The notes below the pieces were generated by a model. That model saw only the letters and a list, made by a program, of their open reading frames with translations, had not been told where the DNA came from and did not search any database. A DNA stretch of 64,000 nt from an uncultured Flavobacteriaceae bacterium. Lineage in GTDB: Bacteria > Bacteroidota > Bacteroidia > Flavobacteriales > Flavobacteriaceae. The stretch covers positions 1-64,000 of the forward strand of contig CANNCM010000005.1 of NCBI GenBank assembly GCA_947503105.1, read 5' to 3'. Below are positions 7,080 through 16,784 of this stretch, in pieces (the first letter of the stretch is position 1; every line of letters starts with the position of its first letter). Made by a program: the position numbers and the translations under genes.

Positions 7080-9989
7080 TTAATCCAATATGGCCTCGTA
7101 AATAAGGCGCTGTATTTCGGTTCTAATATTTTCTTTTAGTAAGCGATTATTTTTAGAATCTGGGAAGGTTCTGTTGGACAAAAATACATAAATAATTTCT
7201 TCCTCGGGGTCGGCCCATGCGTAGGTCCCTGTAAAACCAGAATGTCCAAAACTTGTCATTGAAATACACCCACATGTTGGCCCTTCTTCATCGAGTTGCG
7301 GCTTGTCAAATCCAACCCCTCGCCTATTGTCTTCTTCACAAAAATAGCAGGTATTAAAAGCATCTATTGTTTTGGGGGTTAGGAATTGCTTCCCTCCGTA
7401 ATGCCCATACTGAAGATACATTTGCATGAGTTTTGCTACATCATTGGCATTGCTAAAAAGTCCTGCATGACCGCCTACTCCATTTTGCATTGCTGCCCCC
7501 ATGTCGTGGACATGGCCATGAACGGTATCAAATCTGAAATATGTGTCTTTTTCTGTAGGAATGACTTGAGTTTTATCAAATTTTTCCAAGGGGTTATAGG
7601 TAGAATAATTAGCGCCAATGGTTTTATAAAATCGTTGCTGAATAAGTGCATCGAGTGAAACATCATAAAATGATTCTAAGTAATCTTTTAGAATATAATA
7701 CGGCAAATCACTGTAGCGGTATTTTTTTTCGTCTAACAATTTAGAGTCTATTATGTTTTGATGAATTGTATCCGTAAAATCTGTCCTCAAAAATGAATTT
7801 TCAGAAATCTTAATGGGGTATTTTTTTGATTTTTTTGTTCTAAAAAACCTAGAAATCGGCTTGTTTGTAACAGAATCTAAGGTGGATTGATAAAAAGGAA
7901 TCCAAGGCTGAAGACGTGCATAATGCGATAACATTTCTTTGAGTGTGATTTGAGATTTGTTCGTTTTTTTATACTGTGGCAATATGTCTCCCAAACGATC
8001 ATCTAAATCAACAGAGCCATGTTCAACCAACTCCATCAGCAATGGTAATGTGACTAAGATTTTGGTAAGTGAGGCCAAATCATATAAATCCTCTGCTCTA
8101 ACTTTTCGTTGTTTTGAGTAGGTGTGGTATCCAAAATTTTTATCATAAATGACTTTGCCTTTTCTAGCAACAAGCAATTGGATCCCCGGTGTCATTTTAT
8201 CGTCAATAGCAAAATTAGCAACAGAATCGAGCTTTGATAGTTTTGCACTACTCATTCCAACACTTTCTGGTAGACCAAAAGAGAGTCGATCAATTTTGGA
8301 GGTTTGCAAACCATGCCCTACTTTATACATCGAATTTGATATACTAACTGGTAGTTGTCCTTGTGCACTGAGGGCGCCAAATAGAATTTGTGCCGATAAT
8401 TTCTGCGCTGTGGCACTGTTTTGATATCCCACTACAACACCTTCAAAATTCGAGTACGACTTTAAAGCATCAAGGGTGTATGGTTTTGAGAAAATGTTTA
8501 AAATAACCTCATTGGTTCTTGCTATTTCTTGTAACCAAACCAATTCTTTGTTTGTAAATTTATAGGATTTCCATGGACTTGAATTAGATTTATGAAACCC
8601 AACAATAACCAAATTAAAGTGTTTTAATTTTTGAATGAGCTGATCTAAATTATCAGATTTGACTTCGGTAATTTTAGCATATTTTTTTAGGGTATTTAAA
8701 AAGGGTTTTCCAGAGCGATCACCCATAGATACATATGCTATATTTTTTAATTCGAGGTCTTTTATTGGAAGTGTAGATTTGTCATTTTTTACGACGGTTA
8801 TAGCGTTTTGCATCAACTGAGCATAGAGAAGATCGTCTTTAGAACGATTCAAATCAGCAACTAAATTTTTGGTTTTGATGGGGTTATAATTATTTAAACC
8901 TACTTTATATTTTGCATTCAAAATCTTTTTGACAGAATGTGCCAAACGCGCTTCAGAAATACGTCCAGAATAGTACGATAGCATGATTTCTTCCATACCC
9001 ACCTCAACGTTTTCAGACATAAGTAAAACGTCATTTCCAGCCAAAAAAGCTTGTACATCTATTGCGCCAGGTTTGCTAAAATTTGATACCCCTTTCATAT
9101 CTAGGGCATCCGTAAAAATGAGGCCTTCAAATTTGAGTTTTGTTTTTAAAAGATCTGATACTATAGGTTTTGATAATGAAGAAGGAAAATTGGCTCTTGG
9201 CTCTAGACTTGGAACATTCAAATGGGCAACCATGACACTAGATAATCCATTGGAAATCAACTTTTTATAGGGAAATAGTTCAATAGTTTCAATACGTTTT
9301 TTATCGAAACTAACGGTTGGTAATGTTTTGTGAGAATCTTGATCTGTATCGCCATGGCCAGGGAAGTGTTTTGCATTGGCCAGAACGCCTGCACTTTGCA
9401 TGCCCTGCATAAACGCCAATGCTTTTTCTGTGACATTGTTTTTGTCTTCGCCAAAAGAACGATTCCCGATGATGGGGTTTTGTGGATTGGTATTGATATC
9501 CACCACAGGGGCAAAATTAAAATGTACCCCTATACGCTTGCAATGTTCTCCAATATATTGACCTGTTTTTTTTATTAAATCCAAATCCTTTATTGCCCCC
9601 AAAGTCATATTCCACGGAAAGGCATAAGTAGAGTCTAATCGCATGTTTAGTCCCCACTCTGCATCCATCCCCACAAGCAAAGGGATTTTGGAAGCGGCTT
9701 GCAATTCGTTATCCAATTTGGCCTGACGCACAGGACCGCCATTAGAATAAATAAGACCACCAATATGTTGATTTTTTATAAGTTCTAATAGTTGTGATTT
9801 TTGAAGTTTTTTTTCATCAGAAAATGCTTGAACCATAAAGAGTTGCCCAACCTTTTGTTTCAAAGTCATGGCATTGTAAATGCTATCAACCCATTGTTTT
9901 TGAGCTAAACTATCGGTAGAAACCAAGGGAGATTGAGCCCACATTGAAATTGAGAAAAGCCAAATCCATACTATAAATAAGCGTTGCAT
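7080..9989 (-). CDS. GH3 N-acetylglucosaminidase fused to beta-lactamase-like serine hydrolase
   Basis: This 969-residue exported protein has a signal peptide (about 1-18). A GH3 catalytic domain (about 35-365) follows, with KHFPGHGDTDQDSH at 207-220 and nucleophile Asp294 in TDALDM. A GH3 C-terminal sandwich spans about 390-570. A class C beta-lactamase/esterase domain spans about 580-965, with Ser640-x-x-Lys643 (SLTK), YSDL and GHSGFTG. The first half is NagZ-like and probably trims N-acetylglucosamine from muropeptides in the periplasm. The second half could act on peptides or esters of the same material. This two-enzyme fusion is known in Bacteroidetes. The next gene in the same direction is bshA. 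Confidence 0.9.
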   Translation of the reverse strand: MQRLFIVWIWLFSISMWAQSPLVSTDSLAQKQWVDSIYNAMTLKQKVGQLFMVQAFSDEKKLQKSQLLELIKNQHIGGLIYSNGGPVRQAKLDNELQAASKIPLLVGMDAEWGLNMRLDSTYAFPWNMTLGAIKDLDLIKKTGQYIGEHCKRIGVHFNFAPVVDINTNPQNPIIGNRSFGEDKNNVTEKALAFMQGMQSAGVLANAKHFPGHGDTDQDSHKTLPTVSFDKKRIETIELFPYKKLISNGLSSVMVAHLNVPSLEPRANFPSSLSKPIVSDLLKTKLKFEGLIFTDALDMKGVSNFSKPGAIDVQAFLAGNDVLLMSENVEVGMEEIMLSYYSGRISEARLAHSVKKILNAKYKVGLNNYNPIKTKNLVADLNRSKDDLLYAQLMQNAITVVKNDKSTLPIKDLELKNIAYVSMGDRSGKPFLNTLKKYAKITEVKSDNLDQLIQKLKHFNLVIVGFHKSNSSPWKSYKFTNKELVWLQEIARTNEVILNIFSKPYTLDALKSYSNFEGVVVGYQNSATAQKLSAQILFGALSAQGQLPVSISNSMYKVGHGLQTSKIDRLSFGLPESVGMSSAKLSKLDSVANFAIDDKMTPGIQLLVARKGKVIYDKNFGYHTYSKQRKVRAEDLYDLASLTKILVTLPLLMELVEHGSVDLDDRLGDILPQYKKTNKSQITLKEMLSHYARLQPWIPFYQSTLDSVTNKPISRFFRTKKSKKYPIKISENSFLRTDFTDTIHQNIIDSKLLDEKKYRYSDLPYYILKDYLESFYDVSLDALIQQRFYKTIGANYSTYNPLEKFDKTQVIPTEKDTYFRFDTVHGHVHDMGAAMQNGVGGHAGLFSNANDVAKLMQMYLQYGHYGGKQFLTPKTIDAFNTCYFCEEDNRRGVGFDKPQLDEEGPTCGCISMTSFGHSGFTGTYAWADPEEEIIYVFLSNRTFPDSKNNRLLKENIRTEIQRLIYEAILD

Positions 9990-10326
9990 AATTGGAGTTT
10001 ACAAACAAGTGTGTAAATACTATGCCAAAGTACTATTTTTTGTAAGATTTTTCAATATATCATGGCGTTATAATTCTTCAAAATGAGTTAACTGTTTGAC
10101 ACTTTTATGGCCTTTAGCGCATCAATTTTGAAAAAGTATAACAAAAATTCAGCTCTTATTCTCTCGAAACTTAAGATGTATTTGAGTCCAACAACTGGAT
10201 TTTAGGGCAAAAACCTCTAAAATAATATTCAGACCAAAACTAGATTAGTTGGTATTGTTTTTCAAGCGAAGACCATCTATGGCACAGTGCTTGCTCTTAT
10301 TACAAAAACAAAATATATATGAACAC
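9990..10326. other. Intergenic region between divergent genes, no gene seen
   Basis: This 337-bp AT-rich spacer separates the minus-strand GH3 gene from the plus-strand SIMPL gene. The ORF track starts the SIMPL ORF at 10249, but the extra residues precede a clean signal peptide and are not believed. I see no RNA gene, repeat or convincing promoter motif here; both flanking promoters must lie in it. Confidence 0.5.
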
Positions 10327-11019
10327 ATGAAAAAAATAGCATTTCTACTTATCATCACTTTTTGTGGAGCAAGTTTTGCTCAAACAAAAAATTTTATAGA
10401 CCAACCCTATTTAGAAACAACTGCAAAAGTTGATACCCTCGTTACACCAGATCAAATTTATTTATCTATTTATATTCATGAGGGCGAAGACCGCAACAAA
10501 ACATCTTTGGAAAAACAAGAACGAAAAATGGCAGTTGTTTTAGAAAATCTAGGCATAGATTTACAAGAGCAACTAAAGCTTGACAACCTTGCCAGCAACT
10601 ATAAAAAATATTTTTTGAAGCGAAAAAATGTATTGAAATCAAAATCATATACTCTAGAGATTTTTGATGCCATGACTGCCGGAAATGTTCTAATTGGATT
10701 GGAAGCCGAAGGGATTTCAAATGTTCGTTTGATCAAAACAGCTTATTCAAAAATTGAAGCTTTAAAATTAGAATTAAAATCTAAGGCCATTTTAAAAGCA
10801 AAAGCGCAAGCAGAAGCCCTCACAAAGCCATTAAATCAACACCTTGGAAAAGCAATCTATATCAATGATAAATATTTCAGCAGGCCATATTTTAACACAA
10901 CACAACTGATGGCAAGAGCCGATTATGCGATGGAAAAAACAATGGAAACTCCAATAGATATTGAATTTTCAAAAATAAAAGTAGAGAGTGAAGTAAGTGT
11001 TCGATTTGCAATAAACTGA
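10327..11019 (+). CDS. SIMPL (DUF541) domain exported protein
   Basis: From the ATG at 10327 the product is 230 residues with a normal signal peptide (MKKIAFLLIITFCGASFAQ). The upstream start in the ORF track would add a non-signal extension, so it is rejected. The remainder matches the SIMPL/DUF541 family: an early strand with TTAKVDTLVTPDQIYLSI and an alpha-helical stretch rich in Ala and Lys (KAKAQAEALTKPLNQHLGKA). Function of the family is unclear; members are periplasmic and some are linked to stress. The stop overlaps the ogt start by one base (TGATG), indicating coupling. Confidence 0.85.
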   Translation: MKKIAFLLIITFCGASFAQTKNFIDQPYLETTAKVDTLVTPDQIYLSIYIHEGEDRNKTSLEKQERKMAVVLENLGIDLQEQLKLDNLASNYKKYFLKRKNVLKSKSYTLEIFDAMTAGNVLIGLEAEGISNVRLIKTAYSKIEALKLELKSKAILKAKAQAEALTKPLNQHLGKAIYINDKYFSRPYFNTTQLMARADYAMEKTMETPIDIEFSKIKVESEVSVRFAIN

Positions 11020-11570
11020 TGACTTCATTACGTAAAATTGAATTTCAATATTATAAATCACCTATTGGCGAATTGATTATTGGTTCTTGTCGTGAAAAAT
11101 TATGTTTACTTGATTATAAATATAGGAGTCAACGAAAAAGAATAGACTTGCGTTTATCTAGAGGTTTGAATGCCATTTTTACTGAAAGTAATAATCCAAT
11201 CATTAAAAAAACAATCCAAGAATTGAATACTTATCTTGATGGGGATTTAAAAAAATTTTCAGTTTCAACCTTGACTATTGGAAGTGAATTTCAAAAGCGC
11301 GTTTGGGAAGCACTAAAAGCTATTCCATATGGTCATACTTTAAGCTATATTGCGCTAACGAAGAAATTAAACATAAAAGCTACAAATGTTAGAGCTGTGG
11401 CTAATGCAAATGGGGCAAATGCGATTTCTGTAATAATACCTTGTCACAGAGTCATAGGTAGCAATGGCAGTTTGGTTGGTTATGCAGGAGGGCTAAATGC
11501 CAAAAAAAAATTACTGCAAATGGAACAATCAAATACTCTGAATATCAACGAATTACCGTTGTGGCCTTAA
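11019..11570 (+). CDS. ogt: Methylated-DNA-[protein]-cysteine S-methyltransferase
   Basis: Repairs O6-alkylguanine in DNA by irreversible transfer of the alkyl group to its own cysteine. The active site is Cys142 within IIPCHRVIGSNG. The helix-turn-helix region (FQKRVWEALKAIPYG) and the C-terminal GYAGGLNAKKKLLQME complete the usual family pattern. At 183 residues this is the ordinary single-domain form, with no AraC-like Ada domain. It overlaps the SIMPL gene by one base. Confidence 0.94.
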   Translation: MTSLRKIEFQYYKSPIGELIIGSCREKLCLLDYKYRSQRKRIDLRLSRGLNAIFTESNNPIIKKTIQELNTYLDGDLKKFSVSTLTIGSEFQKRVWEALKAIPYGHTLSYIALTKKLNIKATNVRAVANANGANAISVIIPCHRVIGSNGSLVGYAGGLNAKKKLLQMEQSNTLNINELPLWP

Positions 11571-11578
11571 AATTAAGA

Positions 11579-12061
11579 CTAAAAAAAACGACTATGCCAA
11601 CTTTCAGAAGCTGGGACTTCCCAATGCTCCAAATATTCAGCTTTGTTTTGAACTAAATTGTTAAACACTACGGTCTTTTTGGACACTGCTCTATTTTTTG
11701 CCATCGTTTTAAAATCTTTTAAGGATTTGTACGCTACAAAATCGCCTTGTTTATAAGACACATTCATTTTGTCCATCAAATCCACAGAATACTCTTGCTC
11801 CAATTGTTGAATAAAATGGACAGATGCATCAATTGAGCATCCTGTCGCAGATTGCAAATTTTGATCTAAACCAATAACAATAAAGCGTTTATATCGAATT
11901 TCAAATCCAGCATTGAGGTCAGCCCCGTGAGCAGTCCAAGAGGTAAGAAATTGAGATGTTTTTTGTGAAATTTCTTCAAGTTCGATTTCAGAAAATGAAC
12001 GGTTAGATTGGTAAATCCAAACGCGAGACGTCTCCGAAAGTTCTTGAAAATTTATGAGCAT
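11579..12061 (-). CDS. Conserved Flavobacteriia protein of unknown function
   Basis: A 160-residue soluble protein when started at the ATG at 12061, four bases after the Fe-S oxidoreductase stop. The ORF-track start at 12088 would overlap that gene and adds residues unlike the family. I recall close relatives in Flavobacteriia annotated loosely as ABC transporter ATPase, but there is no Walker A or ABC signature here, so that label is not justified. Recognisable stretches are SWTAHGADLNAGFEI near residue 50 and HWEVPASESWHSRFF at the end. It is the last gene of the amidase/MCE/Fe-S operon. Confidence 0.8.
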   Translation of the reverse strand: MLINFQELSETSRVWIYQSNRSFSEIELEEISQKTSQFLTSWTAHGADLNAGFEIRYKRFIVIGLDQNLQSATGCSIDASVHFIQQLEQEYSVDLMDKMNVSYKQGDFVAYKSLKDFKTMAKNRAVSKKTVVFNNLVQNKAEYLEHWEVPASESWHSRFF

Positions 12062-12065
12062 AATG

Positions 12066-12854
12066 TTATAAATCGTCGGCGTTTGCAATCAGCTCTGCAA
12101 TATCTAAAACTTCAATTTGTCCTTCGGCTTTATTCTTCACACCATCGGTCATCATGGTGTTACAAAATGGACATCCAGCCGCTATAATTTCTGGTTGAAC
12201 TTCAATGGCTTGTTCTGTACGCTCAATATTTATTTCTTTGTTGCCTGGTTCGGCATCTTTAAACATTTGAGCGCCACCAGCACCGCAACACAATCCTTTT
12301 TTTCGACAATTTTTCATTTCAACAAGCTCTGCATCTAATTTTTTTATGAGATCTCTAGGCGCTTCATAAACACCATTGGCACGTCCCAAATAGCAAGGAT
12401 CGTGAAATGTAATGCGTTTTCCTTTGAATTGCCCTCCTTCTATGGTAAGTCGTCCTTCATCCAACAAGCTTTTTAAAAACTGTGTGTGATGAATAACTTC
12501 GTATGTCCCACCAAGAGAGGGATATTCATTTTTTAGGGTATTGAAACAATGAGGACATGCGGTAACAATTTTTTTAATCTCATAAGCATTTAATACCTCA
12601 ATATTGGTAACGGCTTGCATTTGAAATAAAAACTCATTTCCAGCGCGTTTTGCAGGATCGCCTGTACAACTTTCTTCGGCGCCTAAGACGGCAAATTTGA
12701 CATCAGCCTTGTGCAGAATCCGTACAAATGCTTTTGTAATTTTTTTTGCTCTATCGTCAAAACTACCAGCACACCCCACCCAAAACAACACTTCAGGAGC
12801 TATCCCTTGTGCATGAAATTCGGCCATTGTTGGTACCTTTAGTTGCTCGCTCAT
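12066..12854 (-). CDS. CCG-domain (Fe-S)-binding oxidoreductase subunit
   Basis: This 262-residue soluble protein is built of cysteine-rich CCG repeats as in HdrB/HdrD, GlpC and LutA. Cysteine clusters appear at ACPHCFNTL, DPCYLGRANG, KGLCCGAGGAQMF and AGCPFCNTMM. Such subunits hold a non-cubane or ordinary 4Fe-4S cluster and pass electrons from a partner. The partner is almost surely the membrane protein encoded at 13325-14617, which supplies the 2x[4Fe-4S] ferredoxin domain. Both lie in one operon. The electron donor and substrate are unknown. Confidence 0.85.
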   Translation of the reverse strand: MSEQLKVPTMAEFHAQGIAPEVLFWVGCAGSFDDRAKKITKAFVRILHKADVKFAVLGAEESCTGDPAKRAGNEFLFQMQAVTNIEVLNAYEIKKIVTACPHCFNTLKNEYPSLGGTYEVIHHTQFLKSLLDEGRLTIEGGQFKGKRITFHDPCYLGRANGVYEAPRDLIKKLDAELVEMKNCRKKGLCCGAGGAQMFKDAEPGNKEINIERTEQAIEVQPEIIAAGCPFCNTMMTDGVKNKAEGQIEVLDIAELIANADDL

Positions 12855-12867
12855 TGTGTATAATTAT

Positions 12868-13311
12868 TTATGATTTACCGTCATCAAAAACTTGAATGGT
12901 CACTTCTTTTTCTACCAAATCCGTAAATTTACCTCTGTAGCGTGTTGCTTTTACCAAATGGTTATCAATCCAATGGTAATTTCCACCTCTTGGTTTTCCC
13001 ATCAATAAAGTATGATACTTAAATCCATGCTTTTTGAGCCAGTTTTCTGTAACCTCCCTATGGTCTTCAGTTCTGGAAGTAAAGAAGCATATCATATGCC
13101 CTTCTTCGTACCATTTGTTGCAGGTGTGTTTGGCGTCTTCAAAAGGTAAACATGTTGCCATACGCTCGGGTTCTTCATTTGGTACGTCCTCAGTGATCGT
13201 CCCATCAATGTCAATTAAATAGTTTTTTACGCCATCGGGTAAAACAGGACTTATCAATTCCCCTTCTTCTACTTTTTGATGCAATAGCGCATCTGCTTCT
13301 TCTCTTTTCAT
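12868..13311 (-). CDS. HAD-superfamily phosphatase-like protein
   Basis: A 147-residue protein with the HAD nucleophile motif DIDGTITED, a motif II threonine/serine in CFFTSRTEDH, the lysine of GKPRGG, and a late acidic pair in HWIDNH. It lacks a cap domain of any size, so it may act on a bulky or protein-bound phosphate. Relatives in this phylum have been labelled phosphoheptose isomerase, which is not supported by these motifs. It sits between the two Fe-S subunit genes with 13-base gaps on each side. Function in that complex is unknown. Confidence 0.78.
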   Translation of the reverse strand: MKREEADALLHQKVEEGELISPVLPDGVKNYLIDIDGTITEDVPNEEPERMATCLPFEDAKHTCNKWYEEGHMICFFTSRTEDHREVTENWLKKHGFKYHTLLMGKPRGGNYHWIDNHLVKATRYRGKFTDLVEKEVTIQVFDDGKS

Positions 13312-13324
13312 TTTTTAAATTAAA

Positions 13325-14617
13325 TTATTCTTTATTCCAGTTGAGTCGATCCATTTGATTGTATGGCCATGGTGCGCCATTATTTTCAATATTGGTCATC
13401 ATTGTATTTAGTTCTGTTGGTGCTGCACTTTGTTCCATGACAAGGTAGCGGCGCATATCCAATATAATTGAAAGTGGATTGATGCTTATTGGGCAAGCTT
13501 CAACACAAGCATTACAACTTGTACAAGCCCATAATTCTTCATTAGTAATATAATCTCCTAGCAATTGTTTTCCGTCGGGGGTAAAAACACCTTTGTTGGC
13601 ATCAATATTTTTCCCGACTTCATGTAAACGATCGCGTGTGTCCATCATAATTTTACGTGGCGATAGTTTTTTTCCAGTTTGATTTGCAGGACATTCGCTA
13701 GTGCATCGACCACATTCTGTACAAGTGTATGCATTGAGTAATTGTATTCTATTCAAATCAAAAACGTCACTAGCACCAAATTTTTCTGGCTCTGCATCTG
13801 CGTCATCTGACACGGCATAAGGGTCGGCATCTGGATCCATCATGAGTTTGACTTCATTGGTTACAGATTCTAAATTATCAAGCTGTCCATTAGGTGTCAA
13901 ACGTCCATAATATGTGTTTGGAAACGCCAAAATGATGTGCAAATGTTTGGAGTAATATAAATAATTTAAGAAAATAAGAATTCCGATGATATGCATCCAC
14001 CATGCTGTTCTTTCGATTGCATGAAGTGGTAATCCTTCAAACCATGGCGCTACAAATTGACTGATAACGTTTCCGGAGTTCATGTTTTGAAATTGCACAT
14101 CTGTCGCATTCATTATAATGAAAAGAGCCATTAAAACAATTTCAAAATAAAGAATGAGATTTCCATCTTGTTTTGGCCATCCTTTCATTTCAGAACTCAT
14201 AAAGCGTTTAAGTCGAATGACATTTCTACGAAGCCAAAACACTACAACAGCAACAAAAACCAATAATGCAAATATTTCAAATGTTCCAATTAGAATACCA
14301 TAAACAGGTCCGATTGAAGAAAATATACGGTGTGTTCCAAAAAGGCCATCGATGACAATTTCCAAAACTTCAATATTGATAACTACAAATCCAATATAAA
14401 CAATAACGTGTAAAATTCCAGCTATGGGTCGAGTCACCATTTTGCTTTGACCAAGGGCAATCATGGCCATATTTTTCCACCTTTCAGACGTTGACCCAGA
14501 AATATCTACAGCTTTTCCTAGCTTGATGTTTCTTATTAGTTTGTTGATGTTTTTGACAAAAAATCCAATACCAACAGCCAATAAAACCCCAAATATAATG
14601 TTTGAAACTAACCCCAT
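13325..14617 (-). CDS. Membrane-anchored 2x[4Fe-4S] oxidoreductase subunit
   Basis: This 430-residue protein has an N-terminal membrane domain of about five helices, then a cytoplasmic ferredoxin domain with CTECGRCTSECPAN and CTSCNACVEACPIS, which bind two 4Fe-4S clusters. The architecture resembles heterodisulfide-reductase-like membrane modules (HdrE/DsrM-like plus ferredoxin). With the CCG subunit two genes downstream it likely forms a quinone-linked electron transfer complex in the inner membrane. The operon reads amidase, MCE protein, this gene, HAD protein, CCG subunit, small protein. Confidence 0.88.
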   Translation of the reverse strand: MGLVSNIIFGVLLAVGIGFFVKNINKLIRNIKLGKAVDISGSTSERWKNMAMIALGQSKMVTRPIAGILHVIVYIGFVVINIEVLEIVIDGLFGTHRIFSSIGPVYGILIGTFEIFALLVFVAVVVFWLRRNVIRLKRFMSSEMKGWPKQDGNLILYFEIVLMALFIIMNATDVQFQNMNSGNVISQFVAPWFEGLPLHAIERTAWWMHIIGILIFLNYLYYSKHLHIILAFPNTYYGRLTPNGQLDNLESVTNEVKLMMDPDADPYAVSDDADAEPEKFGASDVFDLNRIQLLNAYTCTECGRCTSECPANQTGKKLSPRKIMMDTRDRLHEVGKNIDANKGVFTPDGKQLLGDYITNEELWACTSCNACVEACPISINPLSIILDMRRYLVMEQSAAPTELNTMMTNIENNGAPWPYNQMDRLNWNKE

Positions 14618-14626
14618 TGTATTAAT

Positions 14627-15586
14627 TTATTTGGATTCATTCTTAGATTTTTCAGCAGAATATGTTTTTGGCTTTTTTCCAAATAATGAAAAATGAACAT
14701 AGCGTTTTGGATTCAATTTCATATCCTCAAGCAAGGCTTCCATTTGTTCCAAAGCACCCTCTAGATTATTATACAACCCTTCGTCTTTCATGAGTTTGCC
14801 AATAGAACCTTCGCCTTTGTCGATCGTCTTCAAAAGTTGATCAAAATTAGTGATAGACGATTGAAGTCCGCTGATGGTTTGTTTCAAATCGGCATCTGCA
14901 AGATTTGAACTAACAGTAGAGAGGTCTTCAGAAATATCAGTAAAATTATCTAAGGTTGTTGTAATGGACGTTTTATTATCTTCTATGAGGGTATTCAACG
15001 CATTTGAAGTTGACTCAAAAGATGTTATTGTTTGCTCCAATTGAGCAATACTTCCTTTAATGTTAGACTTTGTTTTCTCGTCAAAAATACTATTGATATT
15101 GGACAGCAGTGCGTCTGTAGAGACCATTACTTTTTCAATTTTTTCTTGCAGTGGAGTCAAGCGTTGATTCACTAGTTCTGTAAGACCTGGTTTTGTTTCT
15201 GAGAGAAGCACATCGCCAGAAGAAACATTTTCAGCACCATCAAATGCAGGAACAATGGCTATGGCTTTACCGCCTATCAAACCAGATTCATACAATTGTG
15301 CTTTACTGTTTTTTGAGAACTTAAAATCGTTTTCAATAAGCATTACAACTTCAAGGTTTCCACTGCCGTCTTTTGCAAATACAATGTCTTGAACTTTACC
15401 AACCTTATGGCCATTAATTGTTACTGCTGCAGAAGGCACTAATCCTTCTACGTTTGTGTAGATTGCAGTAATTTTCCGTGAACTGCTAAGGAGGTTCTCG
15501 CCCTTCAAATAATTAAAAATAAATATGAATAACAAAATCCCCGAAAGGATTAATATTGCTGCTTTTATTTCTTTTGTAATCTTCAA
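14627..15586 (-). CDS. MCE (MlaD-like) domain lipid-transport protein
   Basis: This 319-residue protein has one N-terminal membrane anchor (about 8-25) and an MCE domain (about 38-115, with VEGLVPSAAVTINGHKVGKV). A long helical, Ser/Thr-rich region follows, resembling the coiled stalk of periplasmic MCE proteins. MCE proteins form hexamers that move phospholipid between inner and outer membranes. The ABC partner genes (MlaE, MlaF) are not in the window. The amidase gene lies 61 bases upstream on this strand, so an envelope role is consistent. Confidence 0.9.
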   Translation of the reverse strand: MKITKEIKAAILILSGILLFIFIFNYLKGENLLSSSRKITAIYTNVEGLVPSAAVTINGHKVGKVQDIVFAKDGSGNLEVVMLIENDFKFSKNSKAQLYESGLIGGKAIAIVPAFDGAENVSSGDVLLSETKPGLTELVNQRLTPLQEKIEKVMVSTDALLSNINSIFDEKTKSNIKGSIAQLEQTITSFESTSNALNTLIEDNKTSITTTLDNFTDISEDLSTVSSNLADADLKQTISGLQSSITNFDQLLKTIDKGEGSIGKLMKDEGLYNNLEGALEQMEALLEDMKLNPKRYVHFSLFGKKPKTYSAEKSKNESK

Positions 15587-15647
15587 TAGTTTGGATTTTG
15601 ATGCCTTACAAATCTAAATAATTAATTTATAATTTTTGGGGTTAATT

Positions 15648-16721
15648 CTATTTAGTTTTCAACGCCTCTTTTAACGAAATTCTGTTGCCATTTTGATAGG
15701 CAACAACAAAGGCAGAAGTGTACCCAGAAGTGATGGCTTCTTCTCTAAGTGCTAAGGCACTGCTATAATCTGTTGTTTCACCATAAAAATAACGGTAAAC
15801 AGATGTCGATTTTGATCTTGAAATTGGGCTTAAACCTTTAAAATTATAGGATTTCGGAGCCACCTTGTTGGATGAAGCTGCAATTTGAACTTTAAATAAT
15901 ACTCTAGGAGTTAGTTCTGTAGTTTCTGTTGATATGTTTTCGGTAGAAATTTCGGGATTCAAACTTGATTTATAATCCAGGACAGCATCAACAATACTTT
16001 TAGAAATTTCTTTTTTGCCTTTTTCAGAGTTCAAATAATCGCCCTCATTTCTATTGGTAATAAATCCCGTTTCAATCAACACACTAGGCATATAAGTATT
16101 GTGAAGTACCCAAAACCCCGCTTGCTTTACGCCTCTATCGCGGCGTTTGAGTTTTTGGGTAAAATTATTTTGAACCGTTCTTGCCAACAAAATACTTTGA
16201 TCTAAATAATCTTCTTGTAATAATGTCAAACCAATGAATGATTCTGGAGAACTAGGGTCGAAACCTTCATAGTTTTGTTCATAGTTATCTTCCATAAAAA
16301 TCACTTCATTTTCTTGTTGTGCAACTCGAAAATTGGATTCATTACGATGAAGTCCTAAGACATAAGTTTCGGTACCGTATGCTTGAGAGTTGTGAGCATT
16401 ACAATGTACAGAGATAAAAAGATCGGCATCGGCTTTATTGGCAATGGCGGCACGTTGACGTAATTCCAAGAAAATATCTTTTTTTCGAGTGTAAATTACT
16501 TTTATATTTTCAAAGTTTTCGAGGTGTTTTCCAACACGTAACACAATATCTAGGGCGATATCTTTTTCTTTATATCCATAAGATGTTGGACGACCTGGAT
16601 CTTTGCCTCCATGACCTGCATCCAAAACCACAACAAAAGGTTTGGTATTATTTTTGGACTGAGCAAGAGAAATCAATCCAAAAAAACACAATAGGATTGT
16701 TAAAAATGATTTAATTTGCAT
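15648..16721 (-). CDS. N-acetylmuramoyl-L-alanine amidase (Amidase_3) with SPOR-like tail
   Basis: This 357-residue exported enzyme cleaves the bond between MurNAc and the stem peptide. A signal peptide (1-20) precedes an AmiC-type zinc domain (about 27-250) with the ligands in LDAGHGGKDPG, GYKEKDIALD and SVHCNAH and the catalytic glutamate in LIETGFITN. The C-terminal 85 residues (from VLFKVQIAASS) look like a SPOR domain, which binds denuded septal glycan. That would place the enzyme at the division site. It heads the minus-strand operon that includes the MCE protein. Confidence 0.92.
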   Translation of the reverse strand: MQIKSFLTILLCFFGLISLAQSKNNTKPFVVVLDAGHGGKDPGRPTSYGYKEKDIALDIVLRVGKHLENFENIKVIYTRKKDIFLELRQRAAIANKADADLFISVHCNAHNSQAYGTETYVLGLHRNESNFRVAQQENEVIFMEDNYEQNYEGFDPSSPESFIGLTLLQEDYLDQSILLARTVQNNFTQKLKRRDRGVKQAGFWVLHNTYMPSVLIETGFITNRNEGDYLNSEKGKKEISKSIVDAVLDYKSSLNPEISTENISTETTELTPRVLFKVQIAASSNKVAPKSYNFKGLSPISRSKSTSVYRYFYGETTDYSSALALREEAITSGYTSAFVVAYQNGNRISLKEALKTK

Positions 16722-16784
16722 ACGTAATAATAGTAGACTTGTAACTGAAGCATTTTAAAACTAATAAGTCGAGGAAAATATCCT

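Noticed and set aside
10249-10326. Longer N terminus of the SIMPL protein
   Set aside because: The extra 26 residues precede a standard signal peptide and are AT-rich leader sequence; the ATG at 10327 is preferred.
11579-12061. ABC transporter ATPase label for the small conserved protein
   Set aside because: There is no Walker A, Walker B or ABC signature motif in the 160 residues.
12868-13311. Phosphoheptose isomerase label
   Set aside because: No SIS-domain features; the DIDGT motif points to the HAD superfamily.
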